A stretch of 64,000 bases of DNA from Leptidea sinapis (lineage: Eukaryota; Arthropoda; Insecta; Lepidoptera; Pieridae), in contig NC_066283.1 in assembly GCF_905404315.1 (NCBI RefSeq), positions 6,076,001 through 6,140,000 on the forward strand, read 5' to 3'. Shown here one piece after another: positions 42,954 through 54,525 of this stretch (position 1 is the first letter of the stretch; every line of letters starts with the position of its first letter). The translations under genes were made by a program, and so were the position numbers. The notes under the pieces are model-generated. The model was not told the origin of the DNA and did no database searches. It was given only the letters and a program-made list of their open reading frames with translations.

Positions 42954-43424
42954 TGGTATATAGATGATTTTACAACCATATCATCCGCAAAAGTGTTAAA
43001 ACATCTCGCTATAAGAACGTAACTCGATAAACTATTATACCATTAAGCCTAATTCTATTGAATGTGTTAAATAAATTTCTCAACGTAAAACTAATTTTGT
43101 TGTTAAAGATACCGTAGTGGCATCTTGTCGATCGGAAGTAGAATTGGTTACGGTACATCAGAATGGTGTCAGGGAACCGGCTCAGCGCTTACAAACCGGC
43201 CGAAAGAATCTTATAATTTTGTGATAAAACTTCGACTAATCTTATTTAAACCACTTATGCAATAATTGTAAGCTTTGTGGGTTAAGTTTTTATGGGTTCT
43301 GCCAAAAAATAGCTTTATATAATAATATATAAACATACCTACTATAAAGATAACGAAATATAGATTAGTTAAGTGGAAATGTTTGCGGCAAATACAAAAC
43401 ATCTCGGTTGTTTTCTCTTTAGAC
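42954..43424. other. Spacer
   Basis: Only chance open frames are present. Confidence 0.4.
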
Positions 43425-43650
43425 AATTTATACGTCTAGAGTCTCTTTCTATTAGAAAACCGATCAAAACAGGCCAGGAATATTAGTTTAGTGTGAGTGA
43501 TAAGCTACGTCTTACACTCGCGATTTGTATGAGACTTTATGTTAGTGCGCGTGAATTGCTCAAAATAGAGGTTAGTTCTAAAGTCTATTTTTTTTGCGAC
43601 GTTTTCACAACTGTCTGAGTCTATCTAGATCCTAGATATATTTAAGATAT
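43425..43650 (-). mobile_element. MITE-J, uninterrupted copy
   Basis: It runs from ATACGTCTAGAGTCTC to AGTCTATCTAGATCCTAG. It is the reference for the split copy at 6902-7430. Confidence 0.65.
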
Positions 43651-44189
43651 TAAATTATAATATATTTATTATTTGTAGTCTCTCTGTTTTCTTTTTCTTT
43701 TTTTATAACTTCGTTTTTGTAAGTGCCTAATACGGCTCAATCAATTGGCCGCAAGCAGAATCATAGCTTTCAAAATTATAGTTAAGGTGGAGAAAATTTT
43801 TAGTGAGTCTTTTCAGGCGAGGTTCTAGTTTTCGGACTAACTTTGGTCTAACCCGCGTTGGCGCGACAGAAATATTAATTTATAAATTTTTAATCTGTGA
43901 AGACCTCAGCTAAGGTTACCTGTTAAAAGGAAATCTAAATATGCAGTTATTTTTTTTTAATTTAATCAGATCAAGTGGAAGTCCATAATTTTTGAAATAT
44001 TTGCGTGTGGTTGCGGTTTGAGCAGGGTTCTTTGGTCGAGGACGGGTTTGCATTCTACATATAGCCTAACAAAATATTTTTTTTGTAAACACTTACAACT
44101 TTTTTTGTACTGAAAACTAACAAAATTATAACATAAGAAATCATTTAATAGTTTTTTTTATCAATCATTCACACTTTTTGAATTTATAC
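43651..44189. other. Spacer
   Basis: Nothing was recognised. Confidence 0.4.
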
Positions 44190-44535
44190 TAGGCGCTTTA
44201 TGAAATAATGATAAGAGTGAAATTGTAATATGCGCGCGCATCACTATAACACCAGGTTGAAGTTGGTTCCTTAAATTTTCTGACGTTTGCGTCATTCGTT
44301 ATTTTTTTTGGTTTCTTCTTCCATTATTAGGACAGGCAAAGGGTTCAATCCCATACAGCCGTATTCATTATTTAATAATCAATTGTCAAAGCCATCTTTG
44401 CAAGACTTTTACAAAATTATTCTTTGTAAAAACGTAGAATAGCACGAGGAATAAATTATTTTAATGATTTTTTCTTCGTTAGGCCAAACAAGTATAACTT
44501 CTTGCTTGCATACATAAGTACACACACACTTTTTT
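44190..44535 (+). mobile_element. TIR-I, left end degraded
   Basis: The GAAGTTATACTTCTT block is missing at the left. The interior and the right-hand AAGTATAACTTCTTGC plus ACATAAGTACACACACAC are conserved. Confidence 0.65.
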
Positions 44536-44847
44536 ACTGCTATTTTGCATGCAATAAAAACTTTTTGCAGACTAATAAAATTACAAAATGAGTCAAGTTA
44601 TTTATAAATAATTCGTAAATGACTTAAATAGTCAGATTAAGTTGTAAGTGGCCGCATCCTGACCAAGTTACCTTCACTGAATTACTTAACTGATTCTGTT
44701 ACCGTTTCGTAAATCGGAAACTATGAAGGTTCAACAGCTCGGATCATTGTTTGACCTCATTACATAACTTGTTTAACTTAATCGATTTATGAAGTAACAG
44801 TAGTTAGTTGGGATTTTATTTCGAAATTAGGAGGGCTTTGATTATAA
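44536..44847. other. Spacer
   Basis: Nothing was recognised. Confidence 0.4.
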
Positions 44848-45150
44848 CAGGGAGGCTCCTTTGCACAGGATGCCGGCTAGATTATGGGTACCACAATGGC
44901 GCCTATTTCTGCCGTGAAGCAGTAATGTGTAAGCATTACTGTGTTTCGGTCTGAAGGGCACCGTAGCTATTGAAATTACTGGGCAAATGAGACTTAACAT
45001 CTTATGTCTCAAGGAGACGAGCGCAATTGTAATGCCACAAAGAATTTTTAATTTTTCAAGAATCCTGAGCGGCACTGCAATGTAATGGACAGGGCGTATC
45101 AATTACCATCATCTGAACATCCTGCTCGTCTTGTCCCTTATTGTTATAAA
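44848..45150 (+). repeat. Ret-A retroposon, near full length
   Basis: It has GGGAGGCTCCTTTGCACAGG at the start and CTTGTCCCTTATTGTTATAA at the end, with hairpins kept. Confidence 0.85.
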
Positions 45151-45179
45151 GAAAAATCTACCATATGTGAATCCTATAA

Positions 45180-45255
45180 TGTTCGGAAAAATTAAAGCTC
45201 GTGAGAAGAACATACAAGCAACTCAACGTCTTTAAATAATTCGATTCTTCGGACA
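45180..45255 (-). repeat. LINE-L3 fragment
   Basis: GCTCGTGAGAAGAACATACA and CAACTCAACG match L3 copies in reverse. Confidence 0.5.
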
Positions 45256-45494
45256 TACACGAAAGAAGTTTAAAATAGAACAAATAATTCCACTTACTTC
45301 CTGTTTCAATTAACACTTGTAACGCAATCTTCGTGAACAGCAAACATTGCAAATATTATAATTTATTTGACCTTTTGAAACAATTTACTTGCATTTATGA
45401 GCATTTTATATTATACTAACTGTGCACCGCATTAGTAGAATATTAATATTACGTAATATTGATACAACAATCTCATTACATTCGCGTAACATAT

Positions 45495-45640
45495 TATATA
45501 AACACTGATGATAGTCTAACAGACTGCACAAGACTTAATCGTTTCTAGATTAGTGCAAAAACTTAGTTTCAGTAATCTCCGCGGAACAATTTTGTGTTTA
45601 TTTTACGAAAACATCCCGTTTTTAAGAGTCTGATTGTAAA
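45495..45640 (+). promoter_or_regulatory. Weak TATA box and donor-ended 5' exon candidate
   Basis: TATATAAA at 45495-45502 is followed, within a repeat-poor stretch, by GTAAAAGGGTGAGTAAA near 45636-45652, a good donor match. There is no ATG-led frame of note. It may be coincidental in AT-rich DNA. Confidence 0.15.
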
Positions 45641-45652
45641 AGGGTGAGTAAA

Positions 45653-46764
45653 AATAAATAAATAAAAACGATATTTATTCATTCTAAAAAAAAAATTGTT
45701 TACAAATTTATAAGTTCTATACATGCATTTTAATATTTTTTTTACATTATAGATAGATACATAATAAAATTTAAAAATGAATATTCATAATTATATAAAT
45801 TACTTGAGTTGTACATGCACAAGATAATATTTATACTATATAATACCAGGTAATATATATTAGTTAATCTTAAAATTTTATAATGTTATATAATAATGTT
45901 ATATTTATTTATTTAGGAATATAACAGTCTTGTACAGTAAGGTTACAGATATACATAGACTAGAAGACAAAACAGTTCCATAAATGAAATACTAATTATG
46001 TTCTCAATGGACAATAATGAAAAAAAAAAACAAAAATATTTTAAACCAAGAGTAGGTACCTAAACTGAATCACTAAAATTCGTACCATAAAGTGCCTTTT
46101 ACTTAATGGCGTTTGGATCGCTTATGAAGAATGAACGTAATAAAATTGCGTTTCGAAACCTAAAATGATATGATTTTAGCGGTTTTTTTTGCGTAGAAAA
46201 TACTAAAAATAAATTTTAAAAATGCGCAATTGCGTCAAATTATAAACCATTAAGCCCTTTTTTATACTTATTAAATAAAAGTAATATAAATAAATATAGT
46301 TCTTTGAATTATAAATTAAATGTTTGCATATGTGTTTTCGTAAAAATAACGAGCTATGAACGCACCTCCATTGATGTTTGATTTGACAGGACCACAGAGT
46401 ACATTTTTTTTAATTCGTTCTTGCGAACAGGCTATAGCCCGGGCCCTTACTGCCTCGTCTTTAGTATTTTCATTTTTGGTATTTATTTTCAGTATTTTGT
46501 TTTACAAAAACGTCCAATAAAGTATTCTCATCTCATCTTTAATCAATAAAATTTTTCTTTTCTATGTTTTCAATATTTTTTAAAAGTTATTAACAACACG
46601 ATCCACTTTCCTCTAAGGAAGTAGCAACTTTTTTCGAATCGGTCACTTTGACAAATAAGCTATCCAGTTTAGGTTGAAATAACACCTCATGGTACAAATG
46701 AATGAACGAACTAAATCAGTTTGCGATTCAGTTAATATCATTTTCATTCATTGATTTTATTAAG
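45653..46764. other. 1.1 kb AT-rich spacer
   Basis: It holds a TATTTATTTATTTAGG tract near 45903 (possible reversed LINE tail) and an AATAAAGTATTCTCATCTCA segment near 46516. No gene was recognised. Confidence 0.35.
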
Positions 46765-46978
46765 AGTATGTAAAATATTTACAAATAGGCATTTTGCTTA
46801 CGAATGGTTTGTTCGGACGTATTACGTTTCCCGCGTGTATTTGCAAGGCAGCTTGTCATTCGGAATACTTCAGAATTATCATTGTATTGCCAGTGTTGTC
46901 AACGATATTGTAAACATTTTGCATTTTCTTTGTTTATCATCAGTTATAACTTTATACCAAGTTTATTTTTAAGGCCGT
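46765..46978 (-). mobile_element. MITE-T, partial
   Basis: It ends AACTTTATACCAAGTTTATT then TTTAAGGCCG. The opposite terminus is missing. Internal GGTTTGTTCGGACG matches the copy at 37965 in reverse. Confidence 0.65.
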
Positions 46979-47034
46979 AAAATATAATTATGTTAATTAG
47001 CATGTCAGTTTACCGTTATTGTTTTTATTTTTAT

Positions 47035-47235
47035 AAGATTTCTCAACGAGTAAAGGCCTCCATTTTTTCCAAGTCTAGAGCCGTTTTTTTCCACTTTATT
47101 CCTCCAGTTTCTTTGATTCCATACTCCGAACTTTCTAAAGATCTAACTCTCTTTCGTTTCCCAACTGGGCCACGCCATTCAGTTGCAGTCTTTGTCCATC
47201 TTTTATCCGGGAGTCGAATAACATGACCTCCCCTT
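47035..47235 (-). pseudogene. LINE C-terminal remnant (GHVIRLPD..RWT type)
   Basis: The minus strand encodes GHVIRLPDKRWTKTATEWRG and PVGKRKRVRS, later KWKKTALDLEKMEAFTR and a stop. The pattern GH..R..D.RWT..V.EW.P....R.RGRP is a conserved C-terminal segment of LINE reverse transcriptases of the RTE-like group. The frame is open for about 65 codons, but the element is truncated. Confidence 0.6.
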
Positions 47236-47579
47236 TTTTACTTTATTTTCAAGCATGTTTTAATGCATCAATAGCTTTCCTTTTTTTTATTTTTTAGACA
47301 AAGCGTGAGTATAATAAATGAAATATCACTGTACTTTAAAAGAAAGTAATAAATTGAATTAAATTTACAGTAAAATACCAGATAGTATACTGGACTCGCT
47401 AAGCACACATTTAAGAAATATAATATTAAAGCTTCTTTGACAACGAAGGCTTTTAAGATTATATAGAGGATAATAAGGTTCTTGTATGGTTCTGCACAGG
47501 CCACCTAAAATTGTATTATATTATATTAAATAGTTTAAGCTATTTTTTAAATGAGCTGGGAGTTTCTCAGCTCAAGCTA

Positions 47580-47735
47580 AGTCAAAGTCCCTTTACAAAC
47601 TGATTTAGCTTCATGACGTTTACCAAGTGTTGTTGCAATATGTTATGTTATTGTCAATAAATATATTTCTATTTTATTCTATTCAAAAGTGTAATTTTTT
47701 GACCTATTTGAATAAATCATGATTTGATTGTCACT
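47580..47735 (+). repeat. Repeat shared with 4290, with LINE-like tail
   Basis: CTTTACAAACTGATTTAGC and CAAGTGTTGTTGCAATATG are shared. It continues to CTATTTGAATAAATCATGAT, resembling a LINE 3' end. Confidence 0.5.
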
Positions 47736-48057
47736 GTGAAAAAGAAGAAATTAACAGATGTACAGCAAAATATGATAATTTTATTAAATATAAAAGAAAT
47801 TCGTATTATTTATTAATATATTTTATAAACGTATTATGCTAATAAATTTACGCAAAATGAGTTAGCGAAGAAAGCAACTTAGTATAATGTATATTTTTAA
47901 AGTTATTATGCATGGATGACTTTGTGGTGAATATTATAAAAAAAAGTTTATATATTATGTACGCAACAAGGTCTTAGTACTTGTTTGACGTAAAAAAAAC
48001 GGGATTTTTTTATTCCTCGTGCGTTTTATGTTTGTAGGAAGAATAATATTGTAATAA
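47736..48057. other. Spacer
   Basis: Nothing was recognised. Confidence 0.4.
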
Positions 48058-48247
48058 ATAAACAAAAAAAAAATATTTTGAAAATTGAAAAAGGGAATAA
48101 TTTTATCAATTGAATGTATTGTCATCGGTCCTCGATAAATCTTCGAACTTTTAACGAAATCTGGCCGTTTGAAGTGCGTCAAAATATCCCAAATGAGTCG
48201 GTTAGAAACAAACAAACATACAGGTGAAGTTAATAAAAAGCGTGTAA
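48058..48247 (+). repeat. MITE-M, right half
   Basis: GTCATCGGTCCTCGATAAAT and GTTAATAAAAAGCGTGT match the family. The left part is absent. Confidence 0.65.
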
Positions 48248-48382
48248 AGAGGCATTAAATACAACCAATGAAAAATTTTTTATTATAAATTGTCATCCAT
48301 TGGTTGTGATTCAGTAGACATGAGTTACAAAAGGCCTATAGTAGCTGATTAATTCTACGCTATTGTATATTATATTTTAATA

Positions 48383-48688
48383 CTAGCTGACCCAGCAAAC
48401 GTTGTATTGCCGATATTAAAATCGCGATACAAAAGTAACTGTTGATCGTAGATGGGTGAAAATTTGAAGTTGTAAGTTTGAAGACTCATAATCAAACAAA
48501 TTTTTAAAAATAATTCAAAAAAATATTTGGCGTGGACCACCCTTAACATTTAGGATTTTCTAGATGAAAAATAGATGTTGTCCGATTCTCAGACCTACTC
48601 AATTTCAAAATTTCATGAGAATCGGTTAAGCCGTTTCGGAGGAGTTCAAAGTTTAACACCATGACACGAGAATTTTATATATTAGAGA
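48383..48688 (-). mobile_element. Hel-E Helitron-like element, complete
   Basis: Read on the minus strand, it starts TCTCTAATATATAAAATTCT and ends GGCAATACAACGTTTGCTGG then GTCAG and CTAG (48386-48383). Confidence 0.8.
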
Positions 48689-48904
48689 TTTTAATACTGA
48701 ATTTATTTACTCTACTATAATATATCCTAAGTTTATAAATAATTGAACTAAAAGCATCTTCTGAATGTCGTTAGCTCATTAAATATAGCCAATTATATAT
48801 TTTGCATACATATATAAGAAATGTATTAAAGGTATTTATCTTGTAAAGCATATTCCAAAAAATTGAATAGGCTTGTCAATGACACCAAATGAATGAAATT
48901 AATG

Positions 48905-49020
48905 TTTTGAAGTGAAAACTTTTTAGAAGCGTTGAGCACTTATCTTTTGATGCGTATAAAATGTTAAACTCGCGTCAGGACACGTGGCCTGATCGAAAAT
49001 TACAGTCTTTGATATTATGG
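48905..49020 (+). promoter_or_regulatory. Module 1: TATAAAA with palindromic E-box
   Basis: TATAAAA at about 48956-48962 is followed by the imperfect palindrome TCAGGACACGTGGCCTGA (48975-48992), centred on CACGTG. GCGTTGAGCACTT lies upstream. The module recurs at 49205. It may be a promoter or an unrecognised repeat. Confidence 0.35.
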
Positions 49021-49204
49021 AAAATGAACTTTCGTTGAAAGGTTATAGGAGTCATTTTAGATTGTCAAACTTCAACTTCAGTTGATATATTAATATCAAC
49101 ATTGACTCTAAACATGCAGAGACTAAGGTTTGTACCATTTCTCTGGTTTTAATAGCTTATTTTTATTATTTTATTATATAATCCATATTCAATTTTTGTA
49201 GTGT

Positions 49205-49300
49205 TAACTTATTTAGCGGCGTTGAGAACTTTTCGTGGGATGGCTATAAAATGTAATATTCGCGTCAGGACACGTGACCTGATCGAAAATTTGTAAGACA
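49205..49300 (+). promoter_or_regulatory. Module 2: TATAAAA with palindromic E-box
   Basis: GGCGTTGAGAACTTTTC, GCTATAAAATG and TCAGGACACGTGACCTGA (49265-49282), then TCGAAAATTT, repeat module 1 in the same order 290 bp downstream. Confidence 0.35.
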
Positions 49301-50735
49301 ATCGTTGAAATTTTGTATGAAAATTGATTTTTCTGAGAGATAAACTTTTTAATGCAACATAATTGTAATAGTTCTGAAGTGTTAATTTTTTTATGTAATA
49401 TAAATTGTCATTTTTGTGTACGAAAGCGTAATAAATGAATATTGTATGTAACGACATAAATTCTGTACTTTAATGCTGATAAATAAAGCAATTAGTGCGA
49501 AATTATTCCCTGTCCATTTCAAAAATATTTCACATCTGCCGGCGCTCCCGGAGTGCAAGCCATATTTTTTTCATTACAAACTAGATTTAAGGTCAGTATT
49601 ATATTAATAGAGTAATCATAAGAGCGTTGCCGGTCTTTAGGTGCCGCGATATGACCAATAATGGGCCAAAACGCTCGACCAGCTGATATGTTTCTTTACT
49701 CGCTGTAAACAAATACACATTGGGCCAAGTTTTTACGAGTACATTGAATTAATGAATTGATTTTAAACAATATGTTATGTTTTTAAAGTCATAACCCTCA
49801 CTTCTAGGATTAATACACAATTAAAAATTGAAAAACAAAATTTTATCACTTTAAAAACATAGGATATTGTTTAGATTTACAAGAGCGACATCTCAAGTCA
49901 ATTTCCTAATATGCAAATATTGGGGTTGAGCAGGTTATCAACTGTAAAGTAGATCCTGTAGATGAAGCCACAACCTGAGAGTTGAACAAAGCAAACAGAA
50001 TTTTGTAACGAGGCGGTACTCGAACAAACTGCAAACATACTCGTAAATCTAGCTTACATATTTTAAAGTTTTTATTTTGTTACTTTTTTCGCCACATTGA
50101 CAACCCTATCGTCTCACAATCGCAGGAGCTTCACAGATTAAACCAATATCGCGTAGTTTATGAAAGGTCAAGCGCGTTCGTTAGTGATTTGTTGAATTAT
50201 GTAACTACTTATAAATCAGCAATAATTAATGAAAGTGTCTGGCGTGTTGATGAATCATTTCAAAAGGATGAAAGTTTTCGTATTGACATTCTTTTGTGAA
50301 ATTTTATGCTATCGTATAAGCGTGGCGTCAGCGATCTGGTGACGTCACTAAAATGGCGCCCAGTCCTTATTTCGAATCACGGTGATTATAAATAAACCAC
50401 ATGGGCCACAGTGAAACGTGGCTATTCTGATTGGGACCTTGCCAAATTAACTTCTTTTGATGCAAAACATACTAATCTGAAAATAACCGATAATCAATGG
50501 TCAAGCCATTTTGTATTAAAAAGATAACATAAACATAAATGGGGGTCCATTTAAATAACGGTTTTCATACACTTTAAAATACACTCTAAAATTTTTTTTT
50601 TACCCTTTCGTTTGATACCCATATGGGGATTTGTTAAAAATATCTGCGTTGTTAAGGATGTATTCTGGGGTCTTTATTAGATTTAAGAATTCTACAACAA
50701 TAAACCGTCACGTCGCCTTGTTTTCCAAATAATCA
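49301..50735. other. 1.4 kb low-repeat stretch
   Basis: No family was recognised except a possible trace of a LINE-B-like GCGTTGCCGGTCTTTA at about 49624-49639. A TGACGTCA site with GGCGCC lies near 50340-50360. Confidence 0.4.
50338..50362. promoter_or_regulatory. CRE-like TGACGTCA plus AAAATGGCG
   Basis: A perfect CRE palindrome is followed within a few bases by AAAATGGCGCC, which contains a Pho/YY1-type GCCAT core on the other strand. No associated gene is visible. Confidence 0.25.
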
Positions 50736-50845
50736 TTGCAATTAGGTACAATATATGTAAAGTGATGCAACAAAAATACTCAAACGTCAAATATTCAATG
50801 CCTAACAGTAAGTAAATGTAATTTAATGATTAGTAAATATTAAAT

Positions 50846-50990
50846 TGAAAATAGTGTAAAAAAAATATATTTTATTGTAAAAAAAGCGTGGGGTGTAGAA
50901 GAATTATTATTTTAAAAATATTCTAAAAAGCACCGCACGCTTTTTTTTACAATAAAATATATTTTTTTTACACTATTTTCAATTTAAATT
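50846..50990. repeat. Large palindrome with ~50-bp arms
   Basis: The left arm contains AAATTGAAAATAGTGTAAAA and AAAAAAAGCGTG. The right arm contains their complements CACGCTTTTTTTT and TTTACACTATTTTCAATTT. Arms are nearly perfect around a ~40-bp loop. Confidence 0.75.
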
Positions 50991-51297
50991 TATTTTCTAT
51001 TTTTTAGTTAAATTTTCTATAAAAGCGTATTTTTAAAACTATTAGGTAAGTACTTTAACATCAATTCCTGCCTTATCGACTATAGATAAAAATAATATAA
51101 ATTGACAAAAATCATATTTTGCAAATTGAAAAATTGAATAATTTTATCAAATTAGTGTAATGTCATCAATCCTCGATAAATCTACTAAGTTTGAATGAAA
51201 TCTAGCCGTTTAAAGTGGGTTAAAATCGCGCCCAACGAAGATGGTTACAAACATACAAACATACAGGTGAAGCTAATATAAAGCGTATAAAAACACA
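50991..51297 (+). mobile_element. MITE-M with inverted left end
   Basis: The right part is normal (GTCATCAATCCTCGATAAAT, AATATAAAGCGTATAAAAAC). The left ~50 bp (ATTTTCTATTTTTTAGTTAA) is in reverse orientation compared with other copies. Confidence 0.65.
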
Positions 51298-51548
51298 AGA
51301 GTTGTTGAGTAAAATAGATGCAACAATCCACAGACACTGTAAATTAATGAAAGAATTATATTTACTAGCGATTATAAACAATATTAAATAACTTTTATGT
51401 TACCGTTTCCTATAACAGGATCATCAAGCCAGCACAAGTAGCCCTCGTTCTCGAGCATGACTCATGGAACGGCTATCACCCTCTACCATGTTTTAGGGTA
51501 GGGAACGACCCGACCCACGACACTGCCACAAACACCTTGTTTCTTGAA

Positions 51549-51630
51549 AAGGAAAAGCTTATCTGATGGAAAGTGATTACCACCGGTCATACTCTGTTGC
51601 AAAATCAGGGAATCACAGGCGCGTGTGATA
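51549..51630 (-). repeat. LINE-B-like 3' end fragment
   Basis: GATGGAAAGTGATTACCACC and GCAAAATCAGGGAATCACAG resemble a diverged LINE-B terminus in reverse. Confidence 0.4.
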
Positions 51631-52094
51631 ATACGCAGATGTGAAATATATTACAATGTTTATTGAAACTTGTTTTATCTATTTTAGTAAATTACTTTCT
51701 CAATGTAAGCCAGTTAGAACTCTCACTACTTGCTTAGTAATTAATGCCCTTTTTAAAAATAGGTATATAGATTTACCAAAGATCTTGTTAGAAAGGGAAT
51801 CATGGACAAAGAGTTGTGTTATTTTTCTCTTTTTATTTTTTTTTTATCATAATTAAAGGCAGGGAAGAAACGTAAAAAATACTATTGCTGTTGGGATATT
51901 TAAAGGTAGGTAAATAATATATTTTTACGTCAAAAAAATAAAAACTCAGTACTCGCAATCGCAGCGCCACCTGTTTCGAATATAGGTATATTTAAGTGGC
52001 AATCCAAGGCATACAAAAATTGTTTTCTAGTTCTGATATTCTAATTTAGTAAAATTTTAGTGACATACAGTTGTAGAGAACGATTATAATAATA
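51631..52094. other. Spacer
   Basis: Nothing was recognised. Confidence 0.4.
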
Positions 52095-52441
52095 CTAGCT
52101 GACCGGGCAAACGTTGTTTTGCCATATAAAGTATAATTCACGCGATAGTTTTATAAGTAATAAAATATTGCCTATATTATAGCCTGTACATCATTTTGTT
52201 CTATTGTCAATAGTTTTTGCAGCGCACGCAAAAATAGGCTTTCAATTTTACACCTTGTGTTACAAAATAGCAATTTTACTACGGATCCCTAATTTTGAAA
52301 AAAAAATGGCCTATAGCCTTCCTCGATAAATGGACTACCCAACACTGAAAGAATCATTCAAATCGGACCAGTAGTACCAGAGATTAGCGCGTTCAAACAA
52401 ACAAACAAACAAACAAACACTGCAGCTTTATATATTAGTAT
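52095..52441 (-). mobile_element. Hel-D Helitron-like element
   Basis: Read on the minus strand, it ends GGCAAAACAACGTTTGCCCG then GTCAG and CTAG (52098-52095). The 5' end ATACTAATATATAAAGCTGC has lost the first bases. A tandem partial duplicate follows. Confidence 0.85.
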
Positions 52442-52591
52442 TTTGAAAAAAAAAACATAGCCTATAGCCTTCCTCGATAAATGGACTACCCAACACTGAA
52501 AGAATCATTCAAATCGGACCAGTAGTACCAGAGATTAGCGCGTTCAAACAAACAAACAAACAAACAAACAAACACTGCAGCTTTATATAAT
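52442..52591 (-). mobile_element. Tandem duplicate of the Hel-D 5' 150 bp
   Basis: From TTTGAAAAAAAAAACATAGC to GCAGCTTTATATAATAA it repeats 52300-52440 almost exactly. It has one extra AAAC unit. Confidence 0.8.
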
Positions 52592-52617
52592 AATTAATAC
52601 TATATATATATAAATAA

Positions 52618-52870
52618 ATACTACCTTCTACTGTCAGTAATTAGCTGTCAATAATCTGTAGCTGTCCCAATATACCCGATAAGTCATTCTTATCGCCTTA
52701 TATGGGGACGCGTGAATTGCAATTTCCATCCAATTTTATATCGCGGGTCAGATATACGTCGTCCCATTGACAGACAGCGTGCACGGATAAGATGAGTTAC
52801 CGTAGATAAGTTAACGATAGTTACGATATTTATCTCAAGTAAGAGATAGTCTGAATATTGTGAATGGTCG
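52618..52870 (-). mobile_element. MITE-H, one end decayed
   Basis: ACTGTCAGTAATTAGCTGTC, CGTCGTCCCATTGACAGACA and the terminal GAATATTGTGAATGGTCG (flanked by TAAG) mark a reverse copy. Confidence 0.75.
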
Positions 52871-53369
52871 TAAGTCTTTGGTAATGTTTACTGAACACAA
52901 TATGAGCAAGTTTAAGCAGGGGCATTGCATGCTTTTAAAATCTGCAATTAAATGTTCACATGAAATTAGAAATATACCTAAAAATAATCTGATATGAAGT
53001 AGTGTTATTAAAAATGTCAGTTAAATTGTCAGTTATCTCTCGGACTATCTAATTACATTTCCCTTCTAGTACTTGTAGAAAGTGGTCACGGTCACACACG
53101 GTCATTCCGCGACTTTCCCCCGGACTATAATTATTACTTGGAATGTAATTGTGTGTGTTTAGTTTCATTTAAATAAGAACTCTAAGTGGCACTTAATAGG
53201 TACTATTATCGACTATCGATATCTGTCTATCGCTCTACTTGACCAATAGGAATTAAGATAATACTGAGCGTATTTTGTGTGAGTGTGAGTCACACACAGA
53301 CGAAACTACTAAGGAAATAAACAAGAGAATAATAGCAAACGGTTGGAACAAATAATAATAATAACAAAC
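52871..53369. other. Spacer
   Basis: Nothing was recognised. Confidence 0.4.
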
Positions 53370-53708
53370 GTAGAGACGTCGCTTCATTGTGTGTCTTCTC
53401 CCGCATTTATCACGGGGAGTGTTCCGAAGAGCTGTGTAACCTGACTCCTACCGCCGAATTCCACCTTCACACGACACGCCACAAGTTAGGATATCATCCC
53501 CACCATCTGGATATGCGGTGGTCCTCCACAGTGCGGTTTTCAAGAAGCTTTCTTTCTTCAAACTGTGGAATGAACTTCCTTGTACGGTGTTTCCAAAAAG
53601 GCCGGCAACGCTCCTGTGATTCCTCTGGTTTTGCAAGAGAATGTGGGTGGCGGTGATCGCTTAAAACCAGGTGACCGGTACGCTCGTTTGCCCTCCTTTT
53701 CTATAAAA
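53370..53708 (+). mobile_element. LINE-B fragment with ~50-bp internal deletion
   Basis: The plus strand encodes RRDVASLCVFSRIYHGECSE, EFHLHTTRHKLGYHPHHLD and RFSRSFL. The segment between GTGTTTCC and AAGGCCGG, present at 2700-2755, is missing. The 3' end with CTTAAAACCAGGTGACC is retained. Confidence 0.8.
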
Positions 53709-53813
53709 AAACAGATAATATTGCTACAACTGCATATTGGTCATTAAATGGACATCAACATCGAATGAATGACATCAACACAATACTACAAACGATCAAG
53801 AGGCCAGGAGATC

Positions 53814-54128
53814 TATTACGAAAATCGAAAGCCGAAATTTCGGTCCGAAACGAAATGACTACGAACTCCGAATTAAATCCTATTATCAAAGTATTTCGGA
53901 TCCGAATACTGGGGACAAATTTCGTTTTGGAACTATAGACATAACATAAAAACTGAAGTTTTAGTTACGATCATAATAATGTCAAACAACGAAAATGGAA
54001 ATGTCAAGTGAATTTTGGGAATAACTAGAACGTAAGACGAAATGTGTAATCTTCTGATCCGAAATACGTTCGTAATAGGAAAATGTACTATCCCTAAACC
54101 GAAACTTCGTATTTCGAGTTTGCTAATA
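53814..54128. mobile_element. Candidate TIR element
   Basis: The left TATTACGAAAATCGAAAGCC and right-end complement TATTAGCAAACTCGAAATAC align as imperfect inverted ends. Both continue GAA(A/G)TTTCGGT. Length ~315 bp; non-coding. Confidence 0.45.
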
Positions 54129-54525
54129 GGGCTCTAGATCATCTATTAGCTCTAGAGCCTTTTTAATTATAGATTTTCAATTCTTAACATCTATTTGATC
54201 TAGTCACCGCGCTAGTTTAAAGTTAAATTATATCTACTTCTTAAATATTATTAGGTACAAATATTAATACTATATGCAGATAATACCTTTATTTATCAAC
54301 AGTGTGTGATGGTTGGTAAGAAGCTTTTTGAGAAGAAAACTTATTTGTTATTTTGTGTCTAGGGAATGAGACTCGACCGTCACGTTAGTTTATCTAACGC
54401 ATGTCCTGGTAACGTCGGCTCAAGTCGACTAAATAAGCGCGATCAGTCAAAATTAACCAGAATAATATAATATATACATAATTATAATTTTCCACTTAAG
54501 CTTCCACTTAGATCGTGTTGTATAA
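54129..54525. other. Spacer
   Basis: Nothing was recognised. Confidence 0.4.

Larger units (their letters stand above)
50740..51548 (-). mobile_element. LINE-L2, split by palindrome and MITE-M
   Basis: Outer parts 50740-50845 and 51298-51548 match the reverse of the LINE at 3320-4029, including GGGTAGGGAACGACCCGACC (compare 3440-3480). The middle is foreign. Confidence 0.65.
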
